Below are positions 28,376 through 37,337 of a stretch of DNA of 64,000 nucleotides, piece after piece. Both the position numbers and the translations under genes were made by a program. The first letter of the stretch is position 1; every line of letters starts with the position of its first letter. The notes beneath the pieces are model-generated. The model saw only the letters and a list, made by a program, of their open reading frames with translations, did not search any database and was not told the DNA's origin. Origin of the DNA: Asticcacaulis sp. (GTDB taxonomy: Bacteria > Pseudomonadota > Alphaproteobacteria > Caulobacterales > Caulobacteraceae); the NCBI GenBank assembly GCA_024707255.1, contig JANQAC010000001.1:2200919-2264918 (forward strand). The letters run 5' to 3'.

Positions 28376-29110
28376 TCGGCTACGCTCAGTGAGGGCCGGA
28401 CCTTGCCATAGGCACCACCCCAGGCATCTGTCATCTCATGGCGCACGGCCCATAGTTCGGGGAAGAAGCGGTGACGTGCGCCAGCATAGAGCAGTTCGAC
28501 CGGCCGGCCTTTCAGCGAGGCCGCGCCCATGCCGATGGTCCGCTGGATCAGGAAGATATGGTTGGATCGGAACTTGCCCATGCGCTCATCGAATTCGATC
28601 AGGCATTCGGCAATGACATAGGCGTCGTCATGGGCATATTTGGTGTCGTAGATATCGCGCACCGTCAGGCCGCGACCGGTGAGATAACGGGCCTCATAGG
28701 TCTCCCAAAGTTCCGGCGGCATCTTCATCAGGGTGCGGAAGCCGGGCGATTCGGCCGGAGCCATTGCCCAGTTGCAGGCGGATCTGCTGGTAATCGTGCG
28801 GCGACATGGTTTCCAGCAGGTCAAGCTGTTCGCTCATCAGCCGGATAATCATATTGCAGCGGGAAAACAGGGTCACGACCTTGTGGACATGACTCGCCTG
28901 CATGTGGTCGTTAATATCGAGCAGGGTGTGGACCATCAGTTTCATCCACAATTCCTCGACCTGGTGGACGATCTGGAATTGCAGTTCATCGGCATTGACC
29001 ATGGCCGCCATCGGCTTCTGGCAGGCGAGCAGGCGGTCGGTTTGCAGATAGAGTTCGTAATCCAGCTTCGCGGGCGCGGAAAGCTGGTCGATATAGGACT
29101 GGCGGTTCAT
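28372..29110 (-). pseudogene. Tryptophan 2,3-dioxygenase-like haem protein, interrupted by a 1-nt frameshift
   Basis: The joined product is about 246 residues. Family features: LDYELYLQTDRLLACQ near the N-terminus, QIVHQVEELWMKLMVH, DYQQIRLQLGNGSG with the family GSG, and FFPELWAVRHEM at the end. Atypical points: the GTGGT/SG substrate motif expected after RTIG is replaced by MGAASLKGRPVELL, and the protein is short, so tryptophan may not be the substrate. The frame breaks at GGCC near 28753-28756; removing one C restores ESPGFRTL. The start at 29110 has a GGGAG site. Divergent from an Lrp-type regulator. Confidence 0.75.
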
Positions 29111-29230
29111 GTCGTGTCTCCCTTTTGTGGCCAGCCTAACGCGCTTTTCGCTGAACATTGTTTCTATTGTGCTTGTAATTTGCGCTATATAGGAAACGAT
29201 TTATCTGAATATTTGTTCGTGGAGAAACGA

Positions 29231-29674
29231 ATGGATCGTTTTGATGAGGCCATATTGCGTGAACTGGAGGCCGATGGCCGGCTGTCCTTCGCCGAATTGG
29301 GCGACCGCACCGGCCTGTCGAAATCGCCGTGCTGGAAACGGGTACAGGCGCTGGAAGCGGCAGGCGTTATTCGAGGCTACCGCGCCGACCTCGATCCGGC
29401 CATGCTGGGCCTGTCGACCCTCGCCTTTGTGCAGGTGACGGTTTCGTTCGAGCGTCACGAAGCGTTCGAGCAGGCGGTGGCGGCGCATCCGGCGGTGCTG
29501 AGTTGTCACGCCACGGTCGGGGCCACGGATTATCTGATGCAGGTGATCATGCCGTCGATGGCGGCGCTGGATGATTTCCTGCGCCAGACCCTGTGGCGGT
29601 TGCCGGGCGTCGAGCGCTTCACCACGACATTGGCCATGCGGACGATCAAGGATAATGGCCGGTTGATGGTTTGA
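29231..29674 (+). CDS. Lrp/AsnC-family transcriptional regulator
   Basis: A 147-residue regulator with an N-terminal helix-turn-helix (ELEADGRLSFAELGDRTGLSKSPCWKRVQAL, about 9-40) and a C-terminal RAM effector domain (about 65-140, with VGATDYLMQV). It is divergent to the TDO-like/kynureninase-like pair with 120 bases between, so it very probably controls that operon in response to an aromatic amino acid or its product. The ATG has GGAG seven bases upstream. Its stop abuts the plsY stop as TGATCA. Confidence 0.88.
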   Translation: MDRFDEAILRELEADGRLSFAELGDRTGLSKSPCWKRVQALEAAGVIRGYRADLDPAMLGLSTLAFVQVTVSFERHEAFEQAVAAHPAVLSCHATVGATDYLMQVIMPSMAALDDFLRQTLWRLPGVERFTTTLAMRTIKDNGRLMV

Positions 29675-30301
29675 TCAGGCCTCTTTCTTCTTGCCGATCC
29701 TCGGTTCCTCGCCTTTCAGAAGGCGGCGGATATTCTCATGGTGGCGGATATAGATCAGCACGGCCATGAACAGCGCCATGCCGAGGAACGGATAGGGCGC
29801 GACATGCAGCAGGAAGGCAACCGGCACGACCAGAGCAGCGGCGACCAGGGCACCGAGCGAGGATATCCGGAAGACAAAGGCGGTCAGCAGCCACAGGGCA
29901 GCGGCGATCAGGCCCATGGGCCAGCAGGCGGCGAACAGAGTGCCGAAGAAGGTGGCCACGCCCTTGCCGCCCTTGAATTTCAGCCACACCGGAAACAGGT
30001 GCCCGAGGAAGGCGGCGGCCCCTGCCAGCGCCATGGCGGTTCGGCGGGTTTCAATATCGGTTTGCAGCAGCAGGACAAAGGCCAGGCCGACAGCCAGAGC
30101 GCCCTTGCCGGTATCGCCGATAAAGGTGATGGCGGCCAGGTCCTTGCGGCCGGTGCGCAGCACATTGGTGGCGCCGATATTGCCGGAACCGACCGTGCGG
30201 ATATCGATGCCCGCCGCCTTGGCCGATATATAGCCGAACGGAATTGAGCCGAGCAGATAACCGCCGATCAGGGCAAGCGCGTAAATGGCAATATCGGGCA
30301 T
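29675..30301 (-). CDS. plsY: Glycerol-3-phosphate acyltransferase PlsY
   Basis: Acylates glycerol 3-phosphate from acyl-phosphate, the first step of phospholipid synthesis. The 208-residue membrane protein has the three PlsY signatures: GSIPFGYISAK, the SGNIGATNVLRT loop, and the glycine-rich FKGGKGVATFFG. About five hydrophobic helices are visible and the C-terminus is basic. Eight bases separate it from the upstream pyrC' stop, so it is the last gene of the pyrB operon. Confidence 0.93.
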   Translation of the reverse strand: MPDIAIYALALIGGYLLGSIPFGYISAKAAGIDIRTVGSGNIGATNVLRTGRKDLAAITFIGDTGKGALAVGLAFVLLLQTDIETRRTAMALAGAAAFLGHLFPVWLKFKGGKGVATFFGTLFAACWPMGLIAAALWLLTAFVFRISSLGALVAAALVVPVAFLLHVAPYPFLGMALFMAVLIYIRHHENIRRLLKGEEPRIGKKKEA

Positions 30302-30309
30302 GGTTTGTC

Positions 30310-31611
30310 CTAGGCGTGTTCGTAGACGATACGGCCGTCCACCAGCGTTTTCAGCACCTTGCCCTGTAATGCGCGGTTTTCAAAGGGTGAGTTCTTCGAT
30401 TTCGACAGGATGTCTTTTTCGCGCAACGCGAACGGCGCGTCGATATCGACCAGGATCAGGTCGGCGGGCGCGCCTTTGGCGATGCGGCCGGCGGCCAGGC
30501 CCAGCAATTGCGCCGGATTTTGCGTTACGGTGCGCAACAGGTCTATCAGTGGAATGTCGTTTTCGTGGTGCAGGCCGATCAGCGCTGGCAACAGGGTTTG
30601 CAGGCCGAGCGCACCGGGCGTGGCTTCGGAGAATGGCAGGCGCTTGTGTTCGGCCGGTTCCGGCGAATGGTTCGACACGATAACGTCGATCAGGCCAGTC
30701 GAAACGGCATCGATCAGGGCCAGACGGTCGCGTTCGGCGCGCAGGGGCGGATCGAGGCGGAAGAAGGTGCGGTAGTCGCCGATGTCGAGTTCGTTGAACA
30801 TCAGGTGGTTGATCGAGGCCGAGGCGAAGACCTCCAGCCCCTTGGCCTTGGCGCGTTCGAGCGATTGCAACGCGCCGCCGGTCGAGATCAGGTCGACCAG
30901 GAAGCGCGCGCCGGTCATCTCGGCCAGGGCGAGGTCGCGCTCGATCATGATGCGTTCGGCCAGCGGCGACACCCCGGAAAGGCCCATGCGCGCCGCCATT
31001 TCGCCGGACGTGGCGACGGCGCCTTCGGAAAGCCAGGGCTCCTTCGGGCGATGCGCGATCAGGGCGTTGAAGCCGTTGGCATAGTTCAGCACGCGGCTGA
31101 AGATCTTCGAATTGACGATCGGCTCGTCGGCATTGGTGAAATAGAGCGCGCCGGCCTCGGCCATCAGGCCGATTTCCGCCATCTGCTTGCCTTCCAGCTT
31201 CTTGGTGGCGGCGCCGGCGGGGTATACGTGGACCAGTTCGATATCGCGCGCCCGGCGCAGGATGAAGTCGGCCATGGCCGGTTCGTCGATGCACGGATCG
31301 GTGTCGGGCTGGACGACAAAGGAGGTCACGCCCCCGGCGGCGGCGGCCAGGCTGGCGGATTTCAGGGTTTCGGCGGGTTCGTGACCGGGTTCGCCGGTCT
31401 TGACGCGCATATCGATCAGGCCGGGCAGGAGGGCGTTTTCGTCGCAATCGATAAGGCGGATGCCGGCGGGCAGGGCGGGGGTGCTGTGGCCCAGGGTGAC
31501 ATCGGTGATGATGCCATTGGTGACGATAACCGAGCCGGGGCCGTCATATTCGGTGGCCGGATCGATGAGGCGGGCATTGACGAAAGCAAGAGAGGTGGTT
31601 TCTTTGGTCAT
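30310..31611 (-). CDS. pyrC': Dihydroorotase-like protein PyrC' (probably non-catalytic)
   Basis: A 433-residue amidohydrolase-fold protein beside pyrB. In active dihydroorotases the first strand carries D-x-H-x-H; here the same place reads LLPGLIDMRVKTGEPG, with Arg69 and Lys71 in place of the two zinc histidines. The later metal or catalytic TDHAPH-type motif is replaced by SNHSPEP. That fits PyrC', the inactive partner that stabilises PyrB in some bacteria; a true dihydroorotase should be elsewhere in the genome. The ATG overlaps the upstream lipoprotein stop as ATGA. Confidence 0.85.
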   Translation of the reverse strand: MTKETTSLAFVNARLIDPATEYDGPGSVIVTNGIITDVTLGHSTPALPAGIRLIDCDENALLPGLIDMRVKTGEPGHEPAETLKSASLAAAAGGVTSFVVQPDTDPCIDEPAMADFILRRARDIELVHVYPAGAATKKLEGKQMAEIGLMAEAGALYFTNADEPIVNSKIFSRVLNYANGFNALIAHRPKEPWLSEGAVATSGEMAARMGLSGVSPLAERIMIERDLALAEMTGARFLVDLISTGGALQSLERAKAKGLEVFASASINHLMFNELDIGDYRTFFRLDPPLRAERDRLALIDAVSTGLIDVIVSNHSPEPAEHKRLPFSEATPGALGLQTLLPALIGLHHENDIPLIDLLRTVTQNPAQLLGLAAGRIAKGAPADLILVDIDAPFALREKDILSKSKNSPFENRALQGKVLKTLVDGRIVYEHA

Positions 31612-32033
31612 TTCTTTGCTTCGCAATTTTTGAGTGCAATTTCGTTGTAAGTCGTGGCAAATTTTTCGGCATTTGGAGAGGCCATATCAGACATGCCCTG
31701 AATGTAGACCACAACATATATAACATCATCTGACGTTGGCGATGAGGGCTTGACGAGAGCGGGCGCGTCCTTCCCTGGGATGCTATAACTCCAATTTCGA
31801 ATGGCGTAGAGATTACATTGGCCTTTTGCAAAGTCTTCTGACGCCATCCTTGCCGCATCGTCTGGATTCAGGTCACTATCTGCCACACGAGAAGCAGTGG
31901 TTCGTTCTAATGCGGAATGTGTCGCTGCCGATATCAAACTGTTATTTGAGTTGTCATCAACATGCTCAGGACTACAAGCCTGAATTAATAGTGAGGAAAA
32001 TAAGGCAGTTCCAACCAGATATCGTTTCCTCAT
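31608..32033 (-). CDS. Lipoprotein inserted between pyrB and pyrC'
   Basis: A 141-residue protein with a signal peptide and lipobox (SLLIQAC, Cys20), then a polar Asn/Ser-rich stretch and a small domain with [16 protein letters not shown] and a second cysteine near the C-terminus. It overlaps pyrB and pyrC' by four bases on each side (ATGA both times), so it is translationally coupled into the pyrimidine operon. The composition is more AT-rich than its neighbours, which suggests a later insertion. I do not recognise the family and see no link to pyrimidine synthesis. Confidence 0.72.
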   Translation of the reverse strand: MRKRYLVGTALFSSLLIQACSPEHVDDNSNNSLISAATHSALERTTASRVADSDLNPDDAARMASEDFAKGQCNLYAIRNWSYSIPGKDAPALVKPSSPTSDDVIYVVVYIQGMSDMASPNAEKFATTYNEIALKNCEAKK

Positions 32034-33001
32034 CGGTCATTCTCTAGTCGCGCAGCCAGCGAGGCCAGCACGGCCATGCGGGCGGCCACGCCCATCTCGA
32101 CCTGATCCTGAATGAGCGAAACCGATAGATCGTCGGCGATTTCCGAATCGATCTCGATGCCGCGGTTCATCGGTCCGGGGTGCATGACCTTGGCGCCTGG
32201 GGCGGCGACCGCCAGTTTCTCGCGGTCGAGGCCAAAGAAGCGGTAATATTCGCGCGCCGAAGGGATAAAGGCGCCGTCCATGCGTTCAAGCTGGAGGCGC
32301 AGCATCATCACTACATCGGCGCCGGCAATGCCTTCGCGCATATCGTGATAAACCTCTGTGCCCCACTGGTCGGCATCGCCCGGAATGAGCGTCGGCGGAC
32401 CGACGAGGCGAACATGGGCGCCCATGGCGTTGAGCAGGATGACATTGGAGCGCGCCACGCGGGAATGGGTGACATCGCCGCAGATGGCTATGGTCAGGCC
32501 GTCGACATGGCCGAAGGCGCGGCGGATCGACAACATATCGAGCAAGGCCTGGGTCGGGTGCTGGTGCTGGCCATCACCGGCATTGACCACCGAACAGCCG
32601 ACCTTCTGCGCCAGCAGGGCCGCGGCGCCGGAGGCCGAGTGGCGGACCACCAGCAGATCGGGCTTCATGGCGTTGAGCGTGACGGCGGTGTCGATCAGGG
32701 TTTCGCCCTTGGCGACCGACGAGGTCTTCATGCTCATATTAATGGTGTCGGCGCCGAGGCGTTTGCCGGCCAGTTCAAACGAGGACTGCGTGCGCGTCGA
32801 GTTCTCGAAGAACATATTGACCAGGGTGCGGCCGCGCAGGAGATCGAGTTTCTTGGTCGATTGCCGGTTGAGATCGACGAACACGTCGGCCAGATCGAGC
32901 AGATTGGCGATATCGGGCGGATCGAGATCCTGCGCACCCAGAAAGTGCGGCTTAGGGAAGGCGTGCAGCCGGGCGCGGATCAGTTCGTTAAAATCGGTCA
33001 T
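32030..33001 (-). CDS. pyrB: Aspartate carbamoyltransferase catalytic chain
   Basis: Joins carbamoyl phosphate and aspartate in the first committed step of pyrimidine synthesis. The 323-residue product carries the carbamoyl-phosphate loop [24 protein letters not shown], the [11 protein letters not shown] histidine motif, the [11 protein letters not shown] segment and [11 protein letters not shown]. First gene of the operon pyrB-lipoprotein-pyrC'-plsY. With PyrC' next to it, the holoenzyme is probably of the PyrB/PyrC' type, lacking PyrI. Confidence 0.96.
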   Translation of the reverse strand: MTDFNELIRARLHAFPKPHFLGAQDLDPPDIANLLDLADVFVDLNRQSTKKLDLLRGRTLVNMFFENSTRTQSSFELAGKRLGADTINMSMKTSSVAKGETLIDTAVTLNAMKPDLLVVRHSASGAAALLAQKVGCSVVNAGDGQHQHPTQALLDMLSIRRAFGHVDGLTIAICGDVTHSRVARSNVILLNAMGAHVRLVGPPTLIPGDADQWGTEVYHDMREGIAGADVVMMLRLQLERMDGAFIPSAREYYRFFGLDREKLAVAAPGAKVMHPGPMNRGIEIDSEIADDLSVSLIQDQVEMGVAARMAVLASLAARLENDR

Positions 33002-33138
33002 GTGGCGTCTTCATGAGTCTGCATAATTGTCATGCTGACAGAAACTGCCGGCACAGTCGTCATTATTCCGCAGGAATTGGCTTTGCCGCGTTTTGGCGGA
33101 GAATGTCATAAAGTACAAGTCATAAGGACAAGATATCC

Positions 33139-33951
33139 GTGAAAAGCCAAAGCGAAAAGGCGGCAGAGTTCGCTGCCTTACATGAACGGGGCTGTTTCGT
33201 CATCCCCAACCCGTGGGATCGCGGCTCGGCGCGGCTGCTGGCGGGGCTGGGATTTCGCGCCCTGACCACCACCAGCGCCGGTTACGCGCGCTCGCTGGGT
33301 GTGAGTGATTATCAGGCGGGGCGGGATCATGTGCTTGAGCATGTGTGTGATCTGGCGACGGCGACCGACCTGCCGCTGGCGGCCGATCTGGAGAATGGCT
33401 TTGGCCATCGGCCGGAGGCGTGCGCGGAGACGATCCGCTTAGGCGCCGAGGCCGGACTGGTCGGCGGTTCGATAGAGGACGCCACAGGCGATGGGCGGGT
33501 GATCTATGATATCGCCGAGGCAGCGGATCGCATTCGCGCGGCTGCGGAAGCGGCGAAGGGCCTGCCGTTCAGGTTCATGCTTGTGGCGCGCTGCGAGAAC
33601 TATCTCCATGGCCGGTCCGATCTGGCCGATACCATTGCGCGTTTACAGGCTTATCAGGAGGCGGGCGCAGACGTATTATATGCGCCGGGTATTTCAACTG
33701 CCGAGGAAGTCGGTGAGATTTGCCGCAGCGTCGATAGGCCGGTCAATGTGCTGGGTGGATTGGGCGCCAAGCCGTTGTCGGTCTGCGAACTGGCGGAACT
33801 GGGCGTGCGGCGGGTGTCGCTCGGCAGCTGGCTGCATTCGGCGGCCATGACGGCCTTTGTCAATGCGGCGCAGGATGAGACGTTCGGCTATATCGCGGAT
33901 CTGATCGGCGGGAAGCAGATGGATCAGTGGATGAAAGAGGGGGCGGGATGA
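33139..33951 (+). CDS. Isocitrate lyase/PEP mutase-family enzyme
   Basis: A 270-residue TIM-barrel enzyme of the ICL/PEPM superfamily. Visible are FVIPNPWDRGSARLL at the start, TTSAGYARSLG, the metal-binding DLENGFGH, GGSIEDATGD and the barrel-end NVLGGLGA. The catalytic K-K-C-G-H loop of isocitrate lyase is absent, which puts it with the small oxaloacetate-hydrolase or 2-methylisocitrate-lyase-like relatives of unsettled substrate. The start is a GTG with GGAC upstream. Divergent from pyrB. Confidence 0.85.
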   Translation: MKSQSEKAAEFAALHERGCFVIPNPWDRGSARLLAGLGFRALTTTSAGYARSLGVSDYQAGRDHVLEHVCDLATATDLPLAADLENGFGHRPEACAETIRLGAEAGLVGGSIEDATGDGRVIYDIAEAADRIRAAAEAAKGLPFRFMLVARCENYLHGRSDLADTIARLQAYQEAGADVLYAPGISTAEEVGEICRSVDRPVNVLGGLGAKPLSVCELAELGVRRVSLGSWLHSAAMTAFVNAAQDETFGYIADLIGGKQMDQWMKEGAG

Positions 33952-33959
33952 TCTCTCAA

Positions 33960-34098
33960 GATCTCCCCCTGTTGCAGGGGGGGGCTTGGAAATTGCGTTA
34001 AGCAATTTTCAAGAGGGGGTAAAATCGGAGGTTTTTACCCCTCCGTCTCGACGCGCTTTGCTTGCTCGACACCTCCCCTCCAAGAGGGGAGGGTTTTC
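33960..34098. repeat. Cluster of palindromic repeats
   Basis: Three inverted repeats follow one another: AAATTGC-GTTAA-GCAATTT flanked by pyrimidine/purine tracts, a short CGGAGG/CCTCCG pair around a T-rich loop, and CCTCCCCTC-CAA-GAGGGGAGG. They occupy the gap between two convergent genes and may end both transcripts. The CCTCCCC/GGGGAGG core is shared with the repeats at 18.9 and 59.4 kb. Confidence 0.7.
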
Positions 34099-34102
34099 TA
34101 TT

Positions 34103-35041
34103 TTAAACCAGATGAAACAGCCATAACAACAGCGGCATGGTGACCGCGCTCAACGTCGTGGTCAGGGCCACGATGCCGGCCATCAGGGTCGCGTCGCCGC
34201 CCATATGCCGGGCCTGGACATAGGCCGCGGCCGCACAAGGGGCCGCCCCGCAAGCCAGCGCAATGCCCTGCGCCATGCGGTCTCCGCCCAAGGCACAGCA
34301 GATCGACCAGGCCAGAATCGGCATGACCAGTATCTTGAACAGCGACACCAGCCCGACCAGAATCGGACGCCGCCAGACATAACCAAAACTAAGCCCCGCG
34401 CCGGCGAGAATCAATCCGGTCGGGATGGCGGCCTCGCCCAGCATGTTCAGCGCTTTCTCGGCGAAGGCGATGTCGGGCACCTGCAGGAAGTTGAGAAACA
34501 GGCCGATCAGGCACGAGGCAAAGATCGGATTGGTCAGGAGCGTTTTGACGAACCACATTGGCGTGCGGTCGGGCGTCCCGCCTTCGGGTTCCCCCCAGCG
34601 CGCGAGCACCAGTATGCTGATCATGTTGCTGGCGGGAATAAGCGCGCTGATCGCCACGGCGGAGAGGCTATTGGCGTCAGGCCCGAAGATCGAAGCCGCC
34701 ACTGGCACGAAAACAAAGGAATTGAAGCGGATCAGGCCCTGGAAGACGCTGGTGAAGGTCGGGCCGGAGAGTTTCAGGAAGGGCTTGAGGGCAAAACCGA
34801 AGGCAGCGCCGATGACCACCGAGCCGACCACGCCGATGGTGATCGGTCCGGTGGAAAAGCCGGAGAGGTTGGCGTGCCAGATGGCCGGCACCAGAAAGCC
34901 TGGATAAAGGACGTAGACGGCGAACTTCTCGATCGGCGGCCAGACATTGAGCGGCAAAAAGCCGGATTTTTTCAGTCCGTATCCGAGGGCGATCAACAGG
35001 AAGACCGGGGCGATGCCGTTGAGAATGGTGACTGAGGTCAT
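34103..35041 (-). CDS. AEC-family (auxin efflux carrier-like) transporter
   Basis: A 312-residue inner-membrane permease with about ten hydrophobic helices. The opening ILNGIAPVFLLIALGYGLKKSGFLP is typical of bacterial AEC proteins such as the malonate and malate carriers, as is the central cytoplasmic loop between two five-helix halves and the VQARHMGGDATLMAGIVALTT ending. The substrate is unknown, probably a small organic acid. On the same strand as ruvX, 90 bases downstream of it. Confidence 0.88.
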   Translation of the reverse strand: MTSVTILNGIAPVFLLIALGYGLKKSGFLPLNVWPPIEKFAVYVLYPGFLVPAIWHANLSGFSTGPITIGVVGSVVIGAAFGFALKPFLKLSGPTFTSVFQGLIRFNSFVFVPVAASIFGPDANSLSAVAISALIPASNMISILVLARWGEPEGGTPDRTPMWFVKTLLTNPIFASCLIGLFLNFLQVPDIAFAEKALNMLGEAAIPTGLILAGAGLSFGYVWRRPILVGLVSLFKILVMPILAWSICCALGGDRMAQGIALACGAAPCAAAAYVQARHMGGDATLMAGIVALTTTLSAVTMPLLLWLFHLV

Positions 35042-35131
35042 TCTTGTCGCTCACGGCTATCGCGCTGCGCGCTCGCCTCCGCAGGGGCGACGAACGATCG
35101 CCGGCGCCCGGTCGGGCGCTGAAAGGCGACG

Positions 35132-35607
35132 TCAGGCACCCGCCGCGTCCTTCATGCGATCCAGCGCGCCCTGCAAGATATAGGCGGCGGCGGAGCGGTC
35201 GATGACCTCGGCGCGTTTGGCGCGGGTCAGGTCGGCTTCCTCGATCAGGAAGCGGTTCATCACGGATGACGACCAGCGCTCGTCCCAGAAGGCGATCGGC
35301 ATATCGCGCAGGCGCAGAATGTTGCGGGCGAAGGCGCGGCACGACTGGCAGCGCGGCCCTTCCGTGCCATCCATATTTACGGGCAAGCCGATCACCAGGC
35401 CATCGGCTTCGCGCAGGACCATCAGTTTAAACAGGCGCTCGGCTTCCAGCGTGAACTTGCTCTTCTTGATCAGTTCCAGCGGCGAGGCGATGGTCAGGGA
35501 AATATCCGACACGGCAACGCCGATGGTCTTCTCCCCAGATCCAGCCCCAGCAGGGCGCGGCGCGGGGCAAGCGCCCCTGCCAGTTCGGTAATGTCGATAA
35601 CGGCCAT
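35132..35607 (-). pseudogene. ruvX: Holliday-junction resolvase-like RuvX (YqgF), interrupted by a 1-nt frameshift
   Basis: About 158 residues when joined. RNase H-like fold: the first catalytic aspartate is in LLGLDLG, followed by the expected EKTIGVAVSD in the next frame, then VIGLPVNMDGTEG, the FWDERWSSS glutamate motif and the final aspartate in AEVIDRSAAAYIL. The family processes the 5' end of 16S rRNA precursor. One G is missing from the G run near 35533; adding it restores a perfect family sequence in an essential gene, so this is almost certainly a read error. Confidence 0.85.
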
Positions 35608-35875
35608 GACCCTGCTTTGGCGTCTATGAAGGTCCGAGTCAATCCCGGTCTGATGGTTGCTGTTGAAATGGTTTCGACGTGCAAATATTCGACGGAATTT
35701 GAATATTAAATCTATGTAATAAATTACCGCAATGTAATTAATGAAATTCATGTAATATATTGATCCGATTTAATAATATTCATGTTTCAATTTCATTTTA
35801 ACGAGCGTAGATGTGTCTCCAGTTCTTCTGAGTATTCATTCAGCATCTGCTTAAATCGCAAAAAGGAAATTCATC

Positions 35876-36241
35876 ATGTCTCGCTCGATCTTTATCGCCG
35901 CTCTGTCTTTTGGCGCCCTGTCGTTTGCCGCCCTGGCCGCCGGCGCTGCCAATGCCCAGGAACGCCGGCCGGCCGAAGTTGTTGTCACAGCGAAGCACCT
36001 CGATTTTACCAACGCCCGCGAGGCGCGCACTTTCTACACCAGATTGAAAGCCGCGGCGAAAACAGTATGTACAAGCGCGGTCTACAATTCACGGACGGCT
36101 ATGGAAGATGAGGCCTGTGAAGACCGGGCTCTGACAAATGCAGTAGAGGATATCAACGCTCCGCAACTGAGCGCTCTTCACGGACATCCGGATCGCGCCA
36201 CGGCCTATGCCGAGCGCAATACCGGATCGCGCCGTAACTAA
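35876..36241 (+). CDS. UrcA-family secreted protein 1
   Basis: A 121-residue exported protein. Signal peptide to about residue 27 (GAANA-QE), then the UrcA layout: a strand VVVTAKHLDFTNAREARTFY, a helical LKAAAKTVC with its cysteine, and DEACEDRALTNAVEDIN with the second cysteine, expected to form a disulfide. UrcA proteins are common in sphingomonads and caulobacters; their function is unknown. First of three in a row. A long AT-rich upstream region (about 35690-35870) probably carries the promoter. Confidence 0.82.
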   Translation: MSRSIFIAALSFGALSFAALAAGAANAQERRPAEVVVTAKHLDFTNAREARTFYTRLKAAAKTVCTSAVYNSRTAMEDEACEDRALTNAVEDINAPQLSALHGHPDRATAYAERNTGSRRN

Positions 36242-36264
36242 GCTGACGAAAGGGAGCTGTTGCC

Positions 36265-36615
36265 ATGTTTCGTATTGCTTTGACTCTGGCCCTCCTGTCG
36301 GGCTTGACTGCCGCGCCGGTCGCCTTTGCCCAGGAACCGGGCACCACTAAGGTCGATGTCACTTTCCCGACGCGCCAGCTTGACGATCCGGCCGAAACGA
36401 AAGCGGTCTATGCTCGTCTTTACAAGGTGGTTCAGTATGTCTGCCAGACCGAAGGCGGTGAGGGGCCGTCCTGGCGGATCGCCGATGACCGCGCCTGTGA
36501 GGATGAGGCGATGCAGGGCGCCTTGCAGCAACTGAACAAGCCTGAATTGACCGCGCTTTATACGCCGGGTGCCCCTCAGATGGCCCTGGCGGACATTACG
36601 CAGAGGAAGTATTGA
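36265..36615 (+). CDS. UrcA-family secreted protein 2
   Basis: A 116-residue exported protein (signal peptide to AFA-QE, about residue 22). It keeps the two family cysteines (VVQYVCQTE and DRACEDEAMQGAL) and the DVTFPTRQLDDPAETKAVYARL strand-helix unit. Only 23 bases separate it from the first UrcA gene, with a GGGAG ribosome site, so the two are cotranscribed. Sequence identity between the copies is low beyond the core, so the duplication is old. Confidence 0.82.
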   Translation: MFRIALTLALLSGLTAAPVAFAQEPGTTKVDVTFPTRQLDDPAETKAVYARLYKVVQYVCQTEGGEGPSWRIADDRACEDEAMQGALQQLNKPELTALYTPGAPQMALADITQRKY

Positions 36616-36850
36616 AGTTTTTTTGTGTAATCGTTTCTATGAATGTGTCTTTATTAAAGATAATTGTTACAATTAAAGGGTAATATTGCCTGTTGTTTCA
36701 TTTGATATTTTTAATATATGGGTATTATTTTAATAAATGTCAAAAAATTCATAATAATTGTATTTCCATTTACTGTGAATGCGCGTAAACCGCGTGCATT
36801 CACAGTTGCGTATCCACTAAAATTGGAGAGGAAAAGATCATGCTAGATCG

Positions 36851-37216
36851 ATGTTTTATGCTGCCTTGCTTTCCGCCGCCGCCCTGACGACAGGAAGTGT
36901 TTATGCGCAGACCCTTGTCACCGCACAACGGACCGTTTCTGCCAGGGGCGTGAATTTTCAGGACGTGAAGCAGGTGCGGTTCTTCTACGCCAAGCTCACC
37001 GCGGCCGCCTATGATGTCTGCGCCTGCGAATTCTATGACCCGCTGACGCAGATGGCCGACAAGGCGTGCCAGGACGACGCCGTCAATTCCGCGGTAAGCC
37101 AGGTGGACAAGCCTTTGCTCAACAGCGTGAGCAAGCGGCCTCGCGTTGAACTGATCGCGCGCAATACAAGTGGCGGCGACAGGCCGGCACTTGTTGTTTC
37201 GGGATTGGATCAGTAA
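36851..37216 (+). CDS. UrcA-family secreted protein 3
   Basis: A 121-residue exported protein. The signal peptide ends near SVYA-QT. The family core is here as VSARGVNFQDVKQVRFFYAKL, AAYDVCACEFYD (an extra cysteine) and DKACQDDAVNSAVSQVD. The start is uncertain: a well-placed GGAGAGGA favours an ATG at 36840, which is out of frame with the signal peptide, while the in-frame ATG at 36851 is too far from that site. A small indel there is possible. Preceded by a 235-base AT-rich gap, so it may be transcribed separately from the first two. Confidence 0.75.
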   Translation: MFYAALLSAAALTTGSVYAQTLVTAQRTVSARGVNFQDVKQVRFFYAKLTAAAYDVCACEFYDPLTQMADKACQDDAVNSAVSQVDKPLLNSVSKRPRVELIARNTSGGDRPALVVSGLDQ

Positions 37217-37337
37217 GGCAGGCCGAACAGCCCGAAGTGGTGAGAAGGCTCTGGAGGGGCTTTTGAACGCGGCCCCTCTTGCCAAATCCATCCTCAGCCT
37301 TTAACCGGACTGCCTTAGAGAATTAAGGAGTCTGGTC

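Noticed and set aside
30508..31650. Long plus-strand open frame antisense to pyrC'
   Set aside because: Shadow frame created by codon bias opposite a clearly conserved gene.
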